Source of the DNA: an uncultured Clostridia bacterium
GTDB taxonomy: Bacteria > Bacillota > Clostridia > TANB77 > CAG-508
Length of the DNA: 64,000 bases
Direction of reading: 5' to 3'
Assembly: GCA_934167095.1 (NCBI GenBank)
Contig: CAKPKE010000006.1
Coordinates: forward strand, 19,731-83,730
The number at the start of each line of letters is the position of its first letter. Within the stretch, counting starts at the first letter, position 1. Below are positions 63,992 through 64,000 of the stretch, in pieces. Both the position numbers and the translations under genes were made by a program. Under the pieces are notes generated by a model. The model searched no databases. It was not told the origin of the DNA and was given only the letters and a program-made list of their open reading frames with translations.

Positions 63992-64000
63992 ATGATATTG
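63992..64000 (+). CDS. Possible start of the next gene (truncated)
   Basis: An ATG at 63992 is preceded by AAGAGAG at suitable spacing and is cut by the window end after three codons. Nothing more can be said. Confidence 0.35.

Overview
The window is very AT-rich and has the gene order of a low-GC Firmicute: ylxM-ffh-rpsP-khpA-rimM-trmD-rplS, tsaE-tsaB-rimI, ireB-yqgF-yrzB, a stand-alone AddA and several secreted or pilin-like proteins with the N-terminus GITLIALVVTIVVLLILA. An uncultured gut member of Clostridia fits best; I cannot place it further.

Layout. 1-5.9 kb: end of rarA, an Rsm22-type rRNA methyltransferase, a pilin-like gene behind a dinucleotide repeat, an SPFH/NfeD pair, a GC-richer orphan gene and a helical protein. 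5.9-15.7 kb: addA, three tandem pilin-like genes (one ending in an FGE/C-type-lectin-like domain) and an AlbA_2/Schlafen regulator with a THQD minisatellite. 15.7-19.9 kb: SRP/ribosome-maturation operon. 20-24.1 kb (minus): Lon-like protease and the tsaE-tsaB-rimI t6A/acetylation operon. 24.3-31.2 kb: G5-SH3-glucosaminidase, a three-gene membrane/P-loop/GAF cluster, and ireB-yqgF-yrzB. 31.3-38 kb: orphan gene with an attenuator-like leader, rdgB, a PPase-VOC fusion, repeated rhuM genes and a duplicated 5' end of ylqF, mrnC and a dCMP deaminase. 38.1-41.8 kb: tRNA-Glu, two RNA m5U methyltransferases and a HAD phosphatase. 41.8-53.6 kb: an eroded accessory region with 3'-end remnants of rlmD-type genes, a radical SAM gene, NUDIX and GNAT duplications, pseudogenes and a PemK/MazF-like gene. 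53.6-64 kb: NIF3-like insert protein, uvrB, two further GC-richer orphans (one a stand-alone M41 peptidase), tyrS, rpiA and a glycosyltransferase cluster.

Main discovery candidate. Three otherwise intact conserved genes (rsm22-like, addA twice, rimI) are broken by +1 shifts at four places, and all four have the same form: an in-frame CGG codon whose C must be skipped so that the following GGN is read as a conserved glycine. One of these glycines is in the AddA Walker A motif. Scanning every other native gene by eye (about 18,000 codons) I found no in-frame CGG read as arginine, although CGA, CGT and CGC all occur. The only CGG codons read normally (six) lie in four short genes of different base composition with their own promoters and terminators. 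The simplest biological reading is that CGG has no normal decoding in this organism and acts as a +1 frameshift signal yielding Gly, comparable to the AGG-Y shifts described in Perkinsus mitochondria. A systematic C-insertion artefact is the alternative and can be tested.

Other points of interest are a possible phase-variable pilin leader, mutually exclusive hairpins in the leaders of two GC-richer genes, a canonical -1 slippery heptamer inside a ygjV-like gene, a PPase-VOC fusion, and repeated rlmD 3' ends that look like attachment-site scars.
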